From NCBI RefSeq assembly GCF_036323735.1, contig NC_086034.1:72283939-72347938 (forward strand): a DNA stretch of 64,000 nt. The letters run 5' to 3'. The notes below the pieces were generated by a model. The model searched no databases. It saw only the letters and a program-made list of their open reading frames with translations, and was not told where the DNA came from. Position numbers and translations under genes: made by a program. Below are positions 1-10,557 of this stretch, piece by piece. The stretch comes from Rattus norvegicus (taxonomy: Eukaryota; Chordata; Mammalia; Rodentia; Muridae). Every line of letters starts with the position of its first letter. Positions within the stretch are counted from its first letter, which is position 1.

Positions 1-583
1 TGACACCCACGATGACCCCTGGGTACTGGGTGCAAGAAACTCCCATCATGGCTGCTTCGGAAGCCCTGGTGGCCTTTAGTGTGGACCTCAGGAGCCATTT
101 GTATTATCAGAGTCTGACTCAAGAACCATGCCGCTCTCTCGTGCCTCATCTCCATTCTCTAGTCATTGGAGCTTGTGCTCACCTTAATAGAGCCTGAACC
201 CGAGGGAGTCTGGGAAATGTAGGTTTTGACCTACAGCCTTGGCAGTTTGGAGACATACCCAAGGAAGGCTTTGGAGTAAGAAGGGGGCTGGCAGCCCTCA
301 GCACCCGTGAGTGCCTCCTAACTGAACTGCTTCACTATCCCTGTTCCCTTGGCATTCCTATCCCTCCGTTCTCCAATCTAATTTTTTTCAAGACAATATC
401 TGTTGTTCTACTTGAGGGATAATGCCCTGACACCATTTCTTCTGTTCTCTCTACAGTACGTTTTGCATTTTTTAAAAAAAGCTTTTACCTCTCACATGAA
501 AAAAACAATATCTGTGGTTAAGCAAACAGAATAAAATTATTCTCTCACTCGATGAAGCGAGAAGTACAAGAAAATTTCAGTTT
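1..583. other. Unassigned non-coding sequence
   Basis: No gene, SINE or LTR is recognisable here. Short open frames start but have ordinary non-coding composition and no family resemblance. The 3' half becomes AT-rich with short A and T runs before the B1 element. Confidence 0.5.
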
Positions 584-723
584 TGTTTTCTGAAGCAGGG
601 TTTCTCTGTGTAGCCCTGGCTATCCCGGAACAAGCTCTAGAGACCAGGCTAGCCTCAAACTCATAGATCCCCCTGCCACTGTCTCCCCAGAGCTGGGTTT
701 AAAGGCACTCACCATGCCCGGTG
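584..723 (-). repeat. B1 SINE (antisense)
   Basis: The plus strand reads as the reverse complement of B1. It begins with a GGGTTTCTCTGTGTAGCCC-type segment, then an ACCAGGCTAGCCTCAAACTC segment, and ends in a CACCATGCCCGG segment, which is the 5' end of the element. B1 is a 7SL-RNA-derived rodent SINE copied by L1. Substitutions at several diagnostic sites suggest an old copy. No clean target-site duplication was seen. Confidence 0.9.
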
Positions 724-1690
724 ATTATTTTTTTAAACTGTGAATTTAAGAAAATACACAGCAACCTTGAAATGGAAACTGGCTCAGACATTTGAAACAC
801 AAAACAGAGTTTCAAAGTGAGGGAGACAGGCTGAGACTCGCTGGGACCATGGGATGTTCTCTCCTTCCAGGGGTTTATGGAACCCTATGAATGAGGACAA
901 GCAGGATATGTGACTGGGATCCAGAAAGCAGAGACTGCAAGACAATCAGGGCAGCACATCCTTCAGGTGTGGAGGTCAAGCACCACAGCCTGCTTCACTG
1001 GGCCGATTACAGTTGTCCTAACAGAGGACCTGAGAGAGGCCATACAAGAGAGGGGTACCTCAAAATAGAAATCTCAGGAACTCACAAGTCACCACATTAA
1101 ATCTTTCATTGAACTAAATGCAGTACAAAAAAATGAATGTAGATTTGTTAAGCTGTCTAAATGTGTGGTTAGTGTATGACGTCAGAAACCAATTACCCTG
1201 AATTCATAGAAATGTGCATAGGCTATGGGCAATGAAAAGTCTTACCTATAGGTCAGTTGTAACAGCTTAGGATAAGAACCAACCAACCAACAAAACCAGG
1301 CATTTTGTAGAGATTTGCTCCTCTTACACAACACACAAGTTGATGGGAAGAATGCACTACCAAAAGGCAGACATGTATTGTAGAACTAGAGTTTTAAAAA
1401 GGTTACTCATTGTCAGAGTCCAGATGTGCAGGGCTGGACGTGCCTGAGGGAGAGCCAGAGATAGGACTTGCAGGACCAGCTACCAGCCCCAAGGACACTG
1501 ACCACCCCCTCCCCTTCCTTCACTCCCCAGAAGTGAGTCATCCCCATGAGTGAGATGAGCCACCCTACCCGCACTGCTGAGCTGCTAGATAGCACGTACT
1601 CCTTACTGATGTAATTTTGCGCCGAAAGTAACTGTGCACCATTTGAAATGACCAATCATGTGTAACCTCTCGAATGCCCCTAACCTCCCC

Positions 1691-1698
1691 TATATAAA
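1691..1698 (+). promoter_or_regulatory. TATA box of the LTR
   Basis: TATATAAA lies in the centre of the LTR, 96 bp before its AATAAA signal. That is the usual place for the U3 promoter of a retroviral LTR. Transcription would run rightwards into 1.9 kb and beyond. Whether it is active cannot be told from sequence. Confidence 0.6.
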
Positions 1699-1786
1699 CC
1701 CCCGAGTTTGGAAGCTCGGGGTCGATTCCTCTGTCTCCTGTGTGAGATACGTATCGACCCGGGATCCCGCTAATAGGGATCTCGTT

Positions 1787-1792
1787 AATAAA
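1787..1792 (+). terminator. LTR polyadenylation signal AATAAA
   Basis: AATAAA follows the TATA box by 96 bp, consistent with a short R region. Retroviral transcripts are cleaved shortly after this signal. Confidence 0.55.
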
Positions 1793-1985
1793 AGCTACCT
1801 CTTGCTATTACATCAAGACTGGCTACTCGTGATTCCTGGGGGCACCCCACCCCGTGATTGGAGCGAGAGACGCGGCTCCCCGTTTTGAGGTACGCTCTTT
1901 CAGTATCAGGTACCTAATCTATAAAACACATTTAAAATAAACAAGATCAGACAGAAGCAAATAAGGGATGGACAGACATCCAAGC

Positions 1986-2014
1986 CTCCTCTCCTCTCCT
2001 TTCCTCTCCTCTCC
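1986..2014. repeat. Short pyrimidine (CTCCT) simple repeat
   Basis: A run of CTCCT/CTTTCCT units on the plus strand just after the LTR. It is a simple sequence with no coding meaning. Confidence 0.8.
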
Positions 2015-2790
2015 AGCGCATTGGCTGTAGCCACAGCTCTGTGGAGTAAGACTTAGCTTACTCATGGGATCTGATTGGAGGAGAAGATCCCGAGGTCACA
2101 TAACGCATAGTAACTGACCTGGGACTGCACTGGCAGTCTGATCCCTGGGTTGTGTTTTCCCCGATCCTTTCCATCACCGTTGTGACTTCAAGCTCAGGTG
2201 CCAGATGTGTACCCTTTGTCTATGTGCTTCCCAAACACCTAGTGTAGTATTCCATAGATGTAAAATATATTTGCAGGTTAGAAAAAGATAATAAAAATAC
2301 ACCCTTTCCACATAAAAATAATCTGTAACACGGTAACTTTTCCCACAGACACATACCGAATGCACGTATTCTTTGCTTTGTTCTCGTGTACCCAGGAGGT
2401 GTGTGCGCCCTTGTGTGTCTTGTTAGGAGGAACTGAACTTAGGGTCTGGTGCCGTGCTAAGCACCTTCTCTGTTGTCAGTGGATACAATTATTCTTGTAG
2501 CAGACATACTGAATTCTTTCTGTAGCTATTACATCTGTTGAAGGTCTCCATTTCGGTAACTATTCTTGAGAGGCCTTGCAGTGAAACAGTTGTGCACCTA
2601 GGAATGTAGCGTAAGAGTTGATCACGTATCCATTTTGGGAATTTAAATAGAGATACATAGTTAATGCTATCACAAACCTATTTACACAGGTATTGTTTCA
2701 TTCATCAGATTTCTTTAAGAGACCTCACAAGTGTTTATTCCAAGAATAAACATCAGACATTTTTGAAGTCCTTACTTCTTATCACCACGA
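2015..2790. other. Unassigned non-coding sequence
   Basis: No recognisable repeat family or exon. It is AT-rich from about 2230 and contains only scattered short open frames. Confidence 0.45.

Positions 2791-2792
<2 letters not shown>

Positions 2793-2833
<41 letters not shown>
2793..2833. repeat. (TA)n microsatellite
   Basis: About 20 uninterrupted AT dinucleotides. Confidence 0.97.
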
Positions 2834-2835
<2 letters not shown>

Positions 2836-2959
2836 TATGTAAAAAATTCCATTTACCTTGCCCATGATTTATTCCCTACCAATAAAGTATAGAATTTGGA
2901 GTCCTGTTTCCCATGAATCTTTGCATGACATCCAGCATCTGGGCATTTTTGTTCTGAAA

Positions 2960-3410
2960 GAGTTTTTGATGACAGAATTTTTTAAACTTGTATTTTTCAC
3001 AGGTTCTGGTTAATTTTTCATGTCTGAGATAACAAATGAGGTTGAACACTGCCTGTACATTTAACAGCCATTTGTCTCTCCGCTGAGACCGGTCTTTCCC
3101 TGTCCCTGCTCTCCCCTCCATCGCAGTGTTTGTCTTTGTGCTTTTGATTCACACGAGCTTCTTATAAATGAAAGAAATTAATCCTTGCACGTCGTACACG
3201 CGTGGTTTTTTTCATAGGGAAATGTTGAAGGTGGCCATGGGATTGGTGCCACAGAATGCTGTCTTCGCTGTCTATTATTTCCACAGTTAGGGCTTCGTTC
3301 AATTAGAGATCAGTGCAATCTAGGCTTGTAATTTCTTGTAATGTTTTATGGATTGTCATGCATTTAACCCATCTGGAATTCAGTGCATCATTCATTCATT
3401 TATTAATTTC
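2960..3410 (-). mobile_element. Ancient L1 ORF2 relic (antisense)
   Basis: The plus strand resembles the reverse complement of an L1 ORF2 portion. Recognisable pieces in the right order are a GTTGAACA-type segment, GCCATTTGT, GAGCTTCTTATAAATG followed by ATTAATCC, and near 3345-3385 GTTTTATGG and a CATTTAACCCATCTGGAATTC-type segment. It is heavily diverged and full of indels, so only a relic. L1 ORF2 encodes endonuclease and reverse transcriptase; nothing here could be translated. Confidence 0.5.
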
Positions 3411-5329
3411 TCCCTTTAACAAACATTTATTTTGCTCCAATTATGCATCAGACCCTTAATGTGAAGTGAGAATCTTAACTTGATATTCCCCTCAACTGAC
3501 TTAGTTATATTTCTCTATGATTACTTATCGCGTCCTCAATTGCTTCTTTATTACATTTTAAAATTTATATTAAATTTATTAAATATTAACATATGCTGCA
3601 TGGATGTTTATCTCGTCGATACGGTCGCTTATTTGTTTTTATTAAATATTAAATAAATTTGCTAATTGTGCTGTTTATTCGATAGCACATAAATTTAATA
3701 ATTGAATCTACATGACACTTGACACGCTTGGCGCTGTTTCTTATTCATTTGCCTTTGATTCCCACAGGTCCTCCTCCTTCTGATGACTGCAGCTCTAAGT
3801 TTCATTTGAAAGACAGACAGGCATTGCTTCTTCTCATTGCTCATCTAGACTTTGTTGAATCGAAAGCCATCGGAGTTATTTCATCAGGGAATTTATACGT
3901 ACAGAAGGTTAGAAGTCCTGGGTGGATGCTGTCCTGTCTTCTCTGCGTGACACAGGGTGGCATATCCACATATGCATGCCCAAGATCACACCCGAGCTGG
4001 GTCTGTTCGCTTCTATGGGTATTTCCACCAGGCCCTGTTGCTGTCCCTTTAATTTACACAGCTCATCTGGGATGCGGGATTGTTTATTAACTTGTTATGA
4101 ATTATGAATTCGGTCTCCGGGTCTCAGGTTTTTGTCTTTGGTGATACATAGTCACTGGCCCAGTTTCTGTAGAAATCTGGAACCACTTTGATGTGGGGTG
4201 GCAGTGTAGCAGGTGAGGCACCGGCCCCTCCACACGCCTTTGAAATAGGCATAGGGCCCTAGAGGTGGGGGAAATTGGGGCGTTCAAACGATCTCCGTTT
4301 CATCTCAGATAACCCCTTGAATGATGCAAGATTAAGCAGAATCTGTCACTCGCATCAACTTGAGAGTGTTTTTCTATAAACAGATAGCTTTTCATTCTTG
4401 CGCTCACCGAATTCCACATCTTTACCATCTGGCCTTATGCTCTTTGGGGTTGAGCGTTTCTTCTTTTCCTTTGTATATCATGATTTTTCTTCACTCTCTT
4501 TTCCGGTTTTATGCTCCTGGTTTGTGCAGCCTTGCAAATTTCTTGGTTCCCTTTTGCGAAACAAATGATGTTGTTATTATTTTGCGGTTGCTTTCTTCTC
4601 CGTAGTTTGGGAGACTGTCTCAACCGAAGACATCCCGGCTCTAATCTGAGGGAAGCTTTGCCCTCAGGCGATCCTGAATTGACAGGTGGGAAGTGCGTCA
4701 GTCTGGGCTTGCAGGCTGGGCTACACTTCTCACCAGGGTCCAGAGTCTCAGTAAGATCTCGACTGTGGGAGACAGAAAGGAATAGTCAGGAAAAATATTC
4801 ATCAGTAATTTTTCTTGGAGAATAATTTTCCCCTACAGTCGGGCCCTGCGGGGCTGTTTGGTTGCTGTTTATACGTGCTCGTGTATGCGTTGTTTGGTTG
4901 GTTTTGTGGACTTTGTTTTATGGTTGTTTGGTTGTTTTTTTGTATTAATCAGCATTTCTACCAGTTAGCCCACTGAACCTGAGACCTGCGAGCTATATCC
5001 CCCTCCCCATTCTAGCTTCTACTCTTCTCAATTCTCCACTTAAGCAAGCCCAGTTGTGCAGAAAGGCAGGCTGAGGTTTGAACAAGGAGGGAGGAGAGGA
5101 GCCTTGGTAGGGAGGTGGAAGAGTGTGCTTTGCCGGTTGAATCCATGTGGTTTGGGGTGGTCTCTAGCCTTCTCATCCGTACATTGCTTCAGAAATCCGG
5201 AGGAGTGAAAGTCGGCAGAATCCCTTTGCTGCTACCTTGGGAAGTGTGATCCTAGCTGTGGTCTTGAGTCTGGGACATGGAACTAAGGAACCAGCCAACA
5301 ATACATTTCTCATTCAGTTTCTTCTATTT
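3411..5329. other. Unassigned AT-rich to mixed sequence
   Basis: 3410-3720 is AT-rich (TTTATTAAATATTAA motifs) and may continue the L1 relic. 3720-5330 has no recognised element or exon. The longest frame, 3719-4090 (123 codons), lacks family resemblance and has an LTR/L1-like non-coding setting, so it is not annotated as a gene. Confidence 0.45.
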
Positions 5330-5655
5330 TGGACACTATTCCCCCAATGCCCACATGCTTCATTTCCAGCCCCAGGCATTCTCAAGGAAGGGTGGGACCT
5401 TTAATGGGTAGGACCTGGTGAGGGGAAGTTATGTCACTGGGGCGTGTCCTAGAAGAGGAAATGGAGATGCCAGCTCCTCCCCTTCCGTTCTCTTGGCTTC
5501 TCAGCCCCACGAGACGAGTGGATTTGTTTTTATCACATGGAACAAAGGCGTATGGTTTTGTTCTGCCATGACACTCTGCCTTGTTAAGGAGCCAAAGGCA
5601 GCGGGAACCAACAGACCAGGACAGAAGCTCAAGGAAATCCTCTCCTTCTAAGCTG
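5330..5655 (+). mobile_element. Old LTR-like element (MaLR-type), degraded
   Basis: Contains the order of motifs seen in old mammalian and rodent LTRs. It has a GGTGGGACCTTTAATGGGTAGG-like segment, then GGTCACTGGGG-like spacing (here TTATGTCACTGGGGCGTG), then TCTCTTGGCTTCTC, then GGAGCCAAAGGCAGC and a degenerate A-rich/TCCTCTCCTT end. Both ends are worn and no duplication is visible. Family not assigned. Confidence 0.45.
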
Positions 5656-6411
5656 GTTTTGTAAGATGCCTTTCACCAGGCATCCCACAGCAGTGTGGCT
5701 TTGCACAGGCTTTCGTGTCGGTCACATCAGCTGACTGTAGCTTTGTCCTTTTGCCTTTAGCCGAGAAAAGACACGCACACTCTGTTTCAGTTATCCGCTC
5801 AACACTACTTATTAATTACACTGATCTTTCTCATAGCAGCAGGTACCAGAGTATCCTCAGGCTCATACCTGGCACTGTAAACCACAAAGGATGGAGATAT
5901 TCTAAAGAGACATCGCATCCTTCATTTTACTTAGCACTCTATTTAAGTAACAGACCCAAAGAAATGGAGTTCTCCCTCCAGGTATCTCATAATATAAGAG
6001 AAAGCCCAAAACATGGGCTTGCAAGAGAGGAAAGATTTCTCCCAGAAACAGATTTGGAACTTGTTAGCAACTTACAGAAGAGACAGATGGTGTTGGGCAG
6101 GGCGCACACTAAACTGATGACTGCTTAGATGCATGAATCTGGTCCCCTACTTGAACCTCACTTGTGGACCCCCAGAATGGACTTGGGGAAGGTCACTAGG
6201 TATCTGTGGATGCACTGGACACCCTTCTGCTTTTGCTATTTCTCTGGTGTTGTAATTGGTTTATCAATGAAGGGTAGCAGAGCCTGGCTTGTTGAGACAC
6301 AGATTGTAACCCTAAACCTAAGACTAGTACCAGTTCAAACGTAACAAGTTCCATTTCAAAACAGCCATTTACAACTCACGATACACCTCTGGAAAAAATG
6401 TGATGGTCCTC
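5656..6411. other. Unassigned non-coding sequence
   Basis: No recognised repeat. A 137-codon frame at 5715-6128 has no domain signature, no splice or start context and no resemblance to a family I know. I regard it as a chance frame. Confidence 0.4.
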
Positions 6412-6482
6412 TGTGGTGGTTTGAAAGAGACAATGTCTCCCATTGGCTCCTGCATTTGAGCAATTGGTCCCTACTTAGTAGT
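6412..6482 (+). mobile_element. MaLR-type LTR, 5' part (split by a later LTR)
   Basis: Begins TGTGGTGGTTTGAAAGAGA, the typical start of a rodent MaLR (ORR1/MT-like) LTR, and runs through a TCTCCCATTGGCTCCTGCAT segment. It breaks off at the insertion point of the antisense LTR at 6483-6886. The other half resumes at 6887. Confidence 0.75.
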
Positions 6483-6886
6483 TGTCATAGTTAGGGTCAC
6501 TATTACTATGACGAAAACACCATGACCAAAAGCAAATTGGAGATGAAAGGGTTTATTTGAATTATGCTTCACTGAAGGAAGTCAGAGCAGATCAAACTGG
6601 GCAGAAACCTGAAGGGAGGAGCTGATGCAGAGGCCATGGAGGAGTGCTGCTTACTGGCTTGCTCCCCATGGCTTGTTCAGCCGCCTTTCTTATAACACCC
6701 AGGATCTCTAGCCCAGGGATGGCACCACTCACAATAGGTTGGCCCTTTCCCCATCAATCATTAATCAAGAAAATGCCCTACAGGCTTGCCCACAGCCCGA
6801 TCTTATGTAGGCATTTTCTCAATTGCTTTCCCCTCCTCTCAGATAACTACAGCTTGTGTTAAGTTGACATGAAACCAGCCAGCACA
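6483..6886 (-). mobile_element. Solo LTR inserted in an older LTR (antisense)
   Basis: A complete 404-bp element, TG...CA bounded, starting TGTCATAGTTAGGGTC and ending CCAGCCAGCACA. On the minus strand it is a known rodent LTR type with a GGCTGGTTTCATGTCAACTT start, a GGGCATTTTCTTGATTAATGA centre and AATAAACCC-type polyadenylation region (here degraded). Flanks GTAGT (6478-6482) and GTAGG (6887-6891) are a 4-5 bp target-site duplication with one change. Two further copies of the same family occur at 41600-42420 and 52205-52742. Confidence 0.8.
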
Positions 6887-7150
6887 GTAGGACCGTTTGG
6901 GGAGATTATACCTGTAGAGGAAGTATGTCACTGGAGGTGAGCTGTAAGGGTTTATAGGACCACCCTGCTTCCCGCTACCTCTCTCTGCTTCCTGTGTGCG
7001 GAGGGAAATGTAGCCAGGCAATAGCTTCCTCTTGCTGGCATGCCATGCTTTTCCAGTGATTATGGACTCTCCCTTGGGAACCGCAAGCCAAAATAAACTG
7101 TTTCTTCTATGACTTGCCTTTGGCCACAACACAAATGGGTAACTAATACA
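6887..7150 (+). mobile_element. MaLR-type LTR, 3' part (split by a later LTR)
   Basis: Continues the LTR begun at 6412: a GTAGAGGAAGTATGTCACTGG segment, a CTCTCTCTGCTTCCTG segment, AATAAA at 7092-7097 and an end reading GGGTAACTAATACA. Together with 6412-6482 it makes about 335 bp of LTR. The polyadenylation signal is intact. Confidence 0.75.
7092..7097 (+). terminator. AATAAA signal of the outer LTR
   Basis: Intact AATAAA in GCCAAAATAAACTG, the standard position near the 3' end of rodent MaLR-type LTRs. Confidence 0.55.
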
Positions 7151-8143
7151 ACCACCATCTTGAGCCCCCTGCCCTCTGCCTTCAGGGAGACCGCACCTTC
7201 ACTGCTTCAGCCTCTGGCAGGAAACATCAAGTAGAAATGGATTCACTCTGTGATGTCATTTCTGTCACTCCTGATAAGGGTAGGAGACATGGGCCCAGCA
7301 CCTGTAGGCCAGCTCCTCTATTTCTTTTCCACTGGGGCTTCCTTGCCTAATCTACCCCACGAATGGCTTCTTGGAGTTCTAAAGCCTAGAAGAGGCTGTG
7401 AATGTCTATAATGAGTGTGTCACAAATACCAGAGCACAGGGTTGGGAAACAAAGAGTCACAGCCGATCAAACTAGCCACCGCTGAGTGAGTCTCTGCGTG
7501 AGGGAAACATGGCAGTGAATCCTAAGGGTCCACTCAATTGGATTGAGAAACGTTGAGGAGATTATTGGGGCACACTTTTGGGGTGCCCCGGTCAGAGATC
7601 AGTAGGAAAGTTCTGCTATCAGCTATGCTTTAATCTGCTGATGAGTTCAGAATCTGAGTAGACTGTGGGGAGGTAGCAGAGGGTGGGAGGTGGGGCCTGG
7701 TCTGAGGGTGTAGGTCAGTGGAGCATTGTGGGAAGGATGTCAATCCCACACAGCAGAAGGTGGAGCTTGAGGAATCTGTGACAGACTTTCCCCTTTTAGG
7801 GAATAACCTGCAACCTGACAGGAGACTGTTGACAACTGACTAAGGGCTCAGTCCCAACAAATAGGCTCCAGACACTCCAGGAAGAAGAGTGGCTTGCTCT
7901 AACTGAGTCCAGGAAAGTGCTTCTAGGTCTTGCAGGACACCAACCTCAGCAACGGCCTGTTTTCAAGAAACTGGCGACCAAAGCACAGGGAAGCTCCTCA
8001 GGACAACTGAGGTAAACTGTGTGTCAGCCTAAAGCACGGAGAGAATAAGGCCATGGGCCAGTCATGCAGAAGAAGGCTGGCAGACCTGTCTGGAGACAAG
8101 GCTTTACCTTCTGGGACTTTCCATTCATAGATTCAGCACAGGA
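7151..8143. other. Unassigned sequence with an old LTR-like core
   Basis: Between about 7600 and 7740 the TTAATCTGCTGATGAGTTCA and GGGAGGTGGGGCCTGGTCTG segments resemble a very old mammalian LTR (MaLR type). The rest is unassigned. No exon or RNA gene seen. Confidence 0.4.
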
Positions 8144-8144
8144 G

Positions 8145-8175
8145 AAAAAAAAAACAACAACAACAACAACAACAA
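8145..8175. repeat. A-run followed by (CAA)n
   Basis: Ten A then about eight CAA units; a simple repeat, possibly the tail of a lost retroposon. Confidence 0.9.
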
Positions 8176-8733
8176 ATGCCAAAGGACTTTTGTTTTAAAG
8201 CGGCCTCTACCTGACAGAACCAACCTTGGAATCTAGTGTGTCTGTTAGGAATTATTCTTGGCTACAAACACCCCAAATTCCATTTAACAGTGCCTGCATG
8301 ACACAAACATTTATTATTGACTTAGCAGAGGAGTCTAAGGTTAGCTGATTCAACAGTTCACGTTTGAAAAATCCAGGGTTTTTCCACCTTTCTGATGTGC
8401 TGCTTGAGAACTTTGGCCTTTTGTGTTTGCTTCATGGTTACAAAATGACTGCTGGGATGCCAACTCTTTCAATCATGTCCAAAGGAAGTACACATCACGG
8501 CAACTTGTTTCTTCTCATAAAACTCCATTTATTACAATCCTTCCTTTACTAAAACCCTCTTTCCACTGCACTGGTCAGCACTATGTTCTGAGTTCTATTG
8601 GCCAAAAGGGCTAGAAAGGAGTGAAGGGTAAAATGTTGAGACTGGATTTTGAGGGGTCAAATAATAACATATCCCACATCCTGTATGGCATCCTTTGGAG
8701 GCAGAAGATGCAAAGATGCCTTCCCCTCGCTTT
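8176..8733. other. Unassigned non-coding sequence
   Basis: No recognised element. Two overlapping 60-codon frames near 8364-8614 have no family resemblance. Confidence 0.4.
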
Positions 8734-8749
8734 AAGGAGGCTTGTTTTC

Positions 8750-8852
8750 GGGGCTGGGGATTTAGCTCAGTGGTAGAGTGCTTACCTAGGAAGCGCAAGG
8801 CCCTGGGTTCGGTCCCCAGCTCCGAAAAAAAGAACCAAAAAAAAAAAAAAAA
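8750..8852 (+). mobile_element. ID SINE, young copy with 16-bp TSD
   Basis: Full-length ID element, derived from BC1 RNA/tRNA-Ala and mobilised by L1. It starts GGGGCTGGGGATTTAGCTCA, with RNA polymerase III box A at 8763-8773 (TAGCTCAGTGG) and box B at 8806-8816 (GGTTCGGTCCC), then an interrupted A-rich tail. It is flanked by a perfect 16-bp duplication AAGGAGGCTTGTTTTC at 8734-8749 and 8853-8868. The perfect TSD and consensus-like body point to recent, rat-lineage insertion. The box A and B match makes it look tRNA-like, but it is not a tRNA gene. Confidence 0.97.
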
Positions 8853-8868
8853 AAGGAGGCTTGTTTTC

Positions 8869-10152
8869 TAGGGCTACAAAGACCTTTTTGAAAAGGGAGA
8901 AAAAACTGTAGCTACCTTGGACAAAAATCCATTCAAGCTTAAAGTGCAAGAGCATTAACCGCTCAGAGCCATCACCAAGGAGAGATAAAATACGTCTGCT
9001 CTCCCCAGACCTCGGAGATGCCTGCCGCGTGATTATTTTTTTGGCTGAGAAAGCTGCTTAGCCTACAGAAAAAGAAATGTACCTGAACATTTATGAGTCT
9101 GCTTTTCAAAGACAGCAACCCATCTTCCCCTTCACCCCTCCCCTTTCTCCTTCCCTGTAAAGGAACACTTAGCAAAACTAAATAAATTATCAGCGAGGCC
9201 ATGAGAAAAAGGCTCTCCTAGGGCAGCTTGGGGGAGTGCGTGTAGCCTAGCTGTCTTCAGAACTGAAGTCTTGGGCTAGGGAGAGGGGAGGAGGGGAAAG
9301 GCTAGGGGAAGAAGGACAGAGACTCCGGGTGGGGCGAGGGGGCTTGGCAGACAGAGAAGCCAACAGACTGTCCTTTCTCTTGCTTTTCCTCTTTTAGCAA
9401 GGAGACTCGGGGCTGCCTCGAACTGACCCAGAGGACCTGCTGGCCAAGCTGTCCTCTTGCTGTTGTTCATCTGCAACAAGGCACCACGATGCAGGGGCTG
9501 AGCTGAAGCCAGCAGCCTACAGCCCTGGCTCTGAAGCTCTGCTCCACTGTGATCTCCTGAGGTGCCCTATGGGGGTATGGATGGGTTCCGGACTTGGCCT
9601 TATCTGGAAACCAATGGTGACATTTACCTGGACTCTCAGAATAACATTTGGCTCCGCTGTGAACTAGATTGTGTCTTCCCCTTCTGATCCACAGGGTACA
9701 ATGTTCAGTTCCCACAGGAGTGTAATTGAGGTAAAACTCTCTGGAGGTAACTGGGATCAAAAGAGCTCAAAGCACAGGCCAATTCCCACTGTGCTGCTGG
9801 CCTTAGGAGAAGAGAAGAGAAACTTCTTGGATTCCTCCGAGCACTTGGGAAGGGGTCAGGTGAATCTCCAAAACAGGAAGACTTCAACAGGCTCTGAGAG
9901 AACCAGCATCGTTAGCCTGCAGGACGCTAAAGAACAGGTTCCTGTCAAGTCTTTGAGCTATTGTATTTTGTTACATCACCTCAGTGTGACTTATACAGTC
10001 TGCTAAGTTGCTTGAAAGGAGCAAGCAGGGAGGTGGGGGGGGGCAGCGGTAGAGAGCGGCTTATAGGTGGTGCAAATGGGAATCCCCATGTTGACATACG
10101 CCCTGGCCTTTGGAACTCAAGAGGTATCTGGACCCAGAAGATGCTGAGAGAC
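8869..10152. other. Unassigned non-coding sequence
   Basis: Moderate GC, no recognised repeat family or exon. Frames of 67-111 codons on both strands overlap one another without domain signatures. Confidence 0.4.
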
Positions 10153-10342
10153 CGTCTTGGTCATCAGTGTTCTGCTGCCTGGAAGAGACACCATGACCTC
10201 AGCAACTCTTAGCAAAGAAAGCATTTCATTGGAGGCCTACTTACAGTTTCAGATATCGTCATGGCAGGAAGCACGGTGGCATCCAAGCAGACATGGTGAT
10301 GAAGAAGTAGCTAAGAGTTCTACATCCAAATCCACAGGCAGC

Positions 10343-10405
<63 letters not shown>

Positions 10406-10557
10406 GCTTGGACCCTTGAAACCTCAAATCCCACCTCCTGTAACACGCTACCTCCAACAAGGCCACTCCCTCCATCCCTCCCAAACAGTGCCACTCCCTA
10501 ATGACCAAGCATTCAAACATAAGAGTCAAGGGGGTCCGTTCTTTTCAAACCACCACA
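10153..10557 (-). mobile_element. MaLR-type solo LTR (antisense) with internal (GA)n
   Basis: The plus strand reads as the reverse complement of a rodent MaLR (ORR1/MT-like) LTR. Segments in order are GTCTTGGTCATCAGTGTTCT, ACACCATGACC, ACAGTTTCAGA, GAGTTCTACATC, then a long (AG)n, CCTCCAACAAGGCCACTCC, GTGCCACTCCCTAATG and a CAAACCACCACA end. The 5' TG is changed to CG. Flanking sequences do not form a clear duplication. The (AG)n has expanded from the CT-rich centre of the LTR. Confidence 0.8.
10344..10406. repeat. (AG)n microsatellite inside the LTR
   Basis: About 31 AG units, one GG interruption at 10393. It gives rise to Arg-Glu and Leu-Ser frames that are not genes. Confidence 0.97.

Larger units (their letters stand above)
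1411..1902 (+). mobile_element. Solo LTR, gammaretrovirus-type (ERV1)
   Basis: About 492 bp with LTR architecture. It has TG at the start and CTCTTTCA at the end, forming an imperfect inverted repeat with the start. A TATA box (TATATAAA) lies at 1691-1698, followed by an R-like segment, an AATAAA signal at 1787-1792 and a U5-like segment. No primer-binding site, gag or second LTR follows, so it is a solo LTR left by recombination between two LTRs. The flanking 4 bp do not give a convincing duplication (TCAT versus GTAT), so the boundaries are approximate. The class assignment rests on the CTTTCA end and the TATA-to-AATAAA layout; the family is not named. Confidence 0.75.

Noticed and set aside
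1658..1888. 76-codon frame ending in SERRGSPF
   Set aside because: Translation of the U3/R/U5 of the solo LTR.
5715..6128. 137-codon plus frame as a gene
   Set aside because: No recognisable family or motif and adjacent to LTR-rich sequence.
8750..8852. A tRNA-Ala gene
   Set aside because: Box A and B match tRNA-Ala, but the body, A-rich tail and 16-bp TSD mark an ID SINE; no cloverleaf anticodon stem is convincing.
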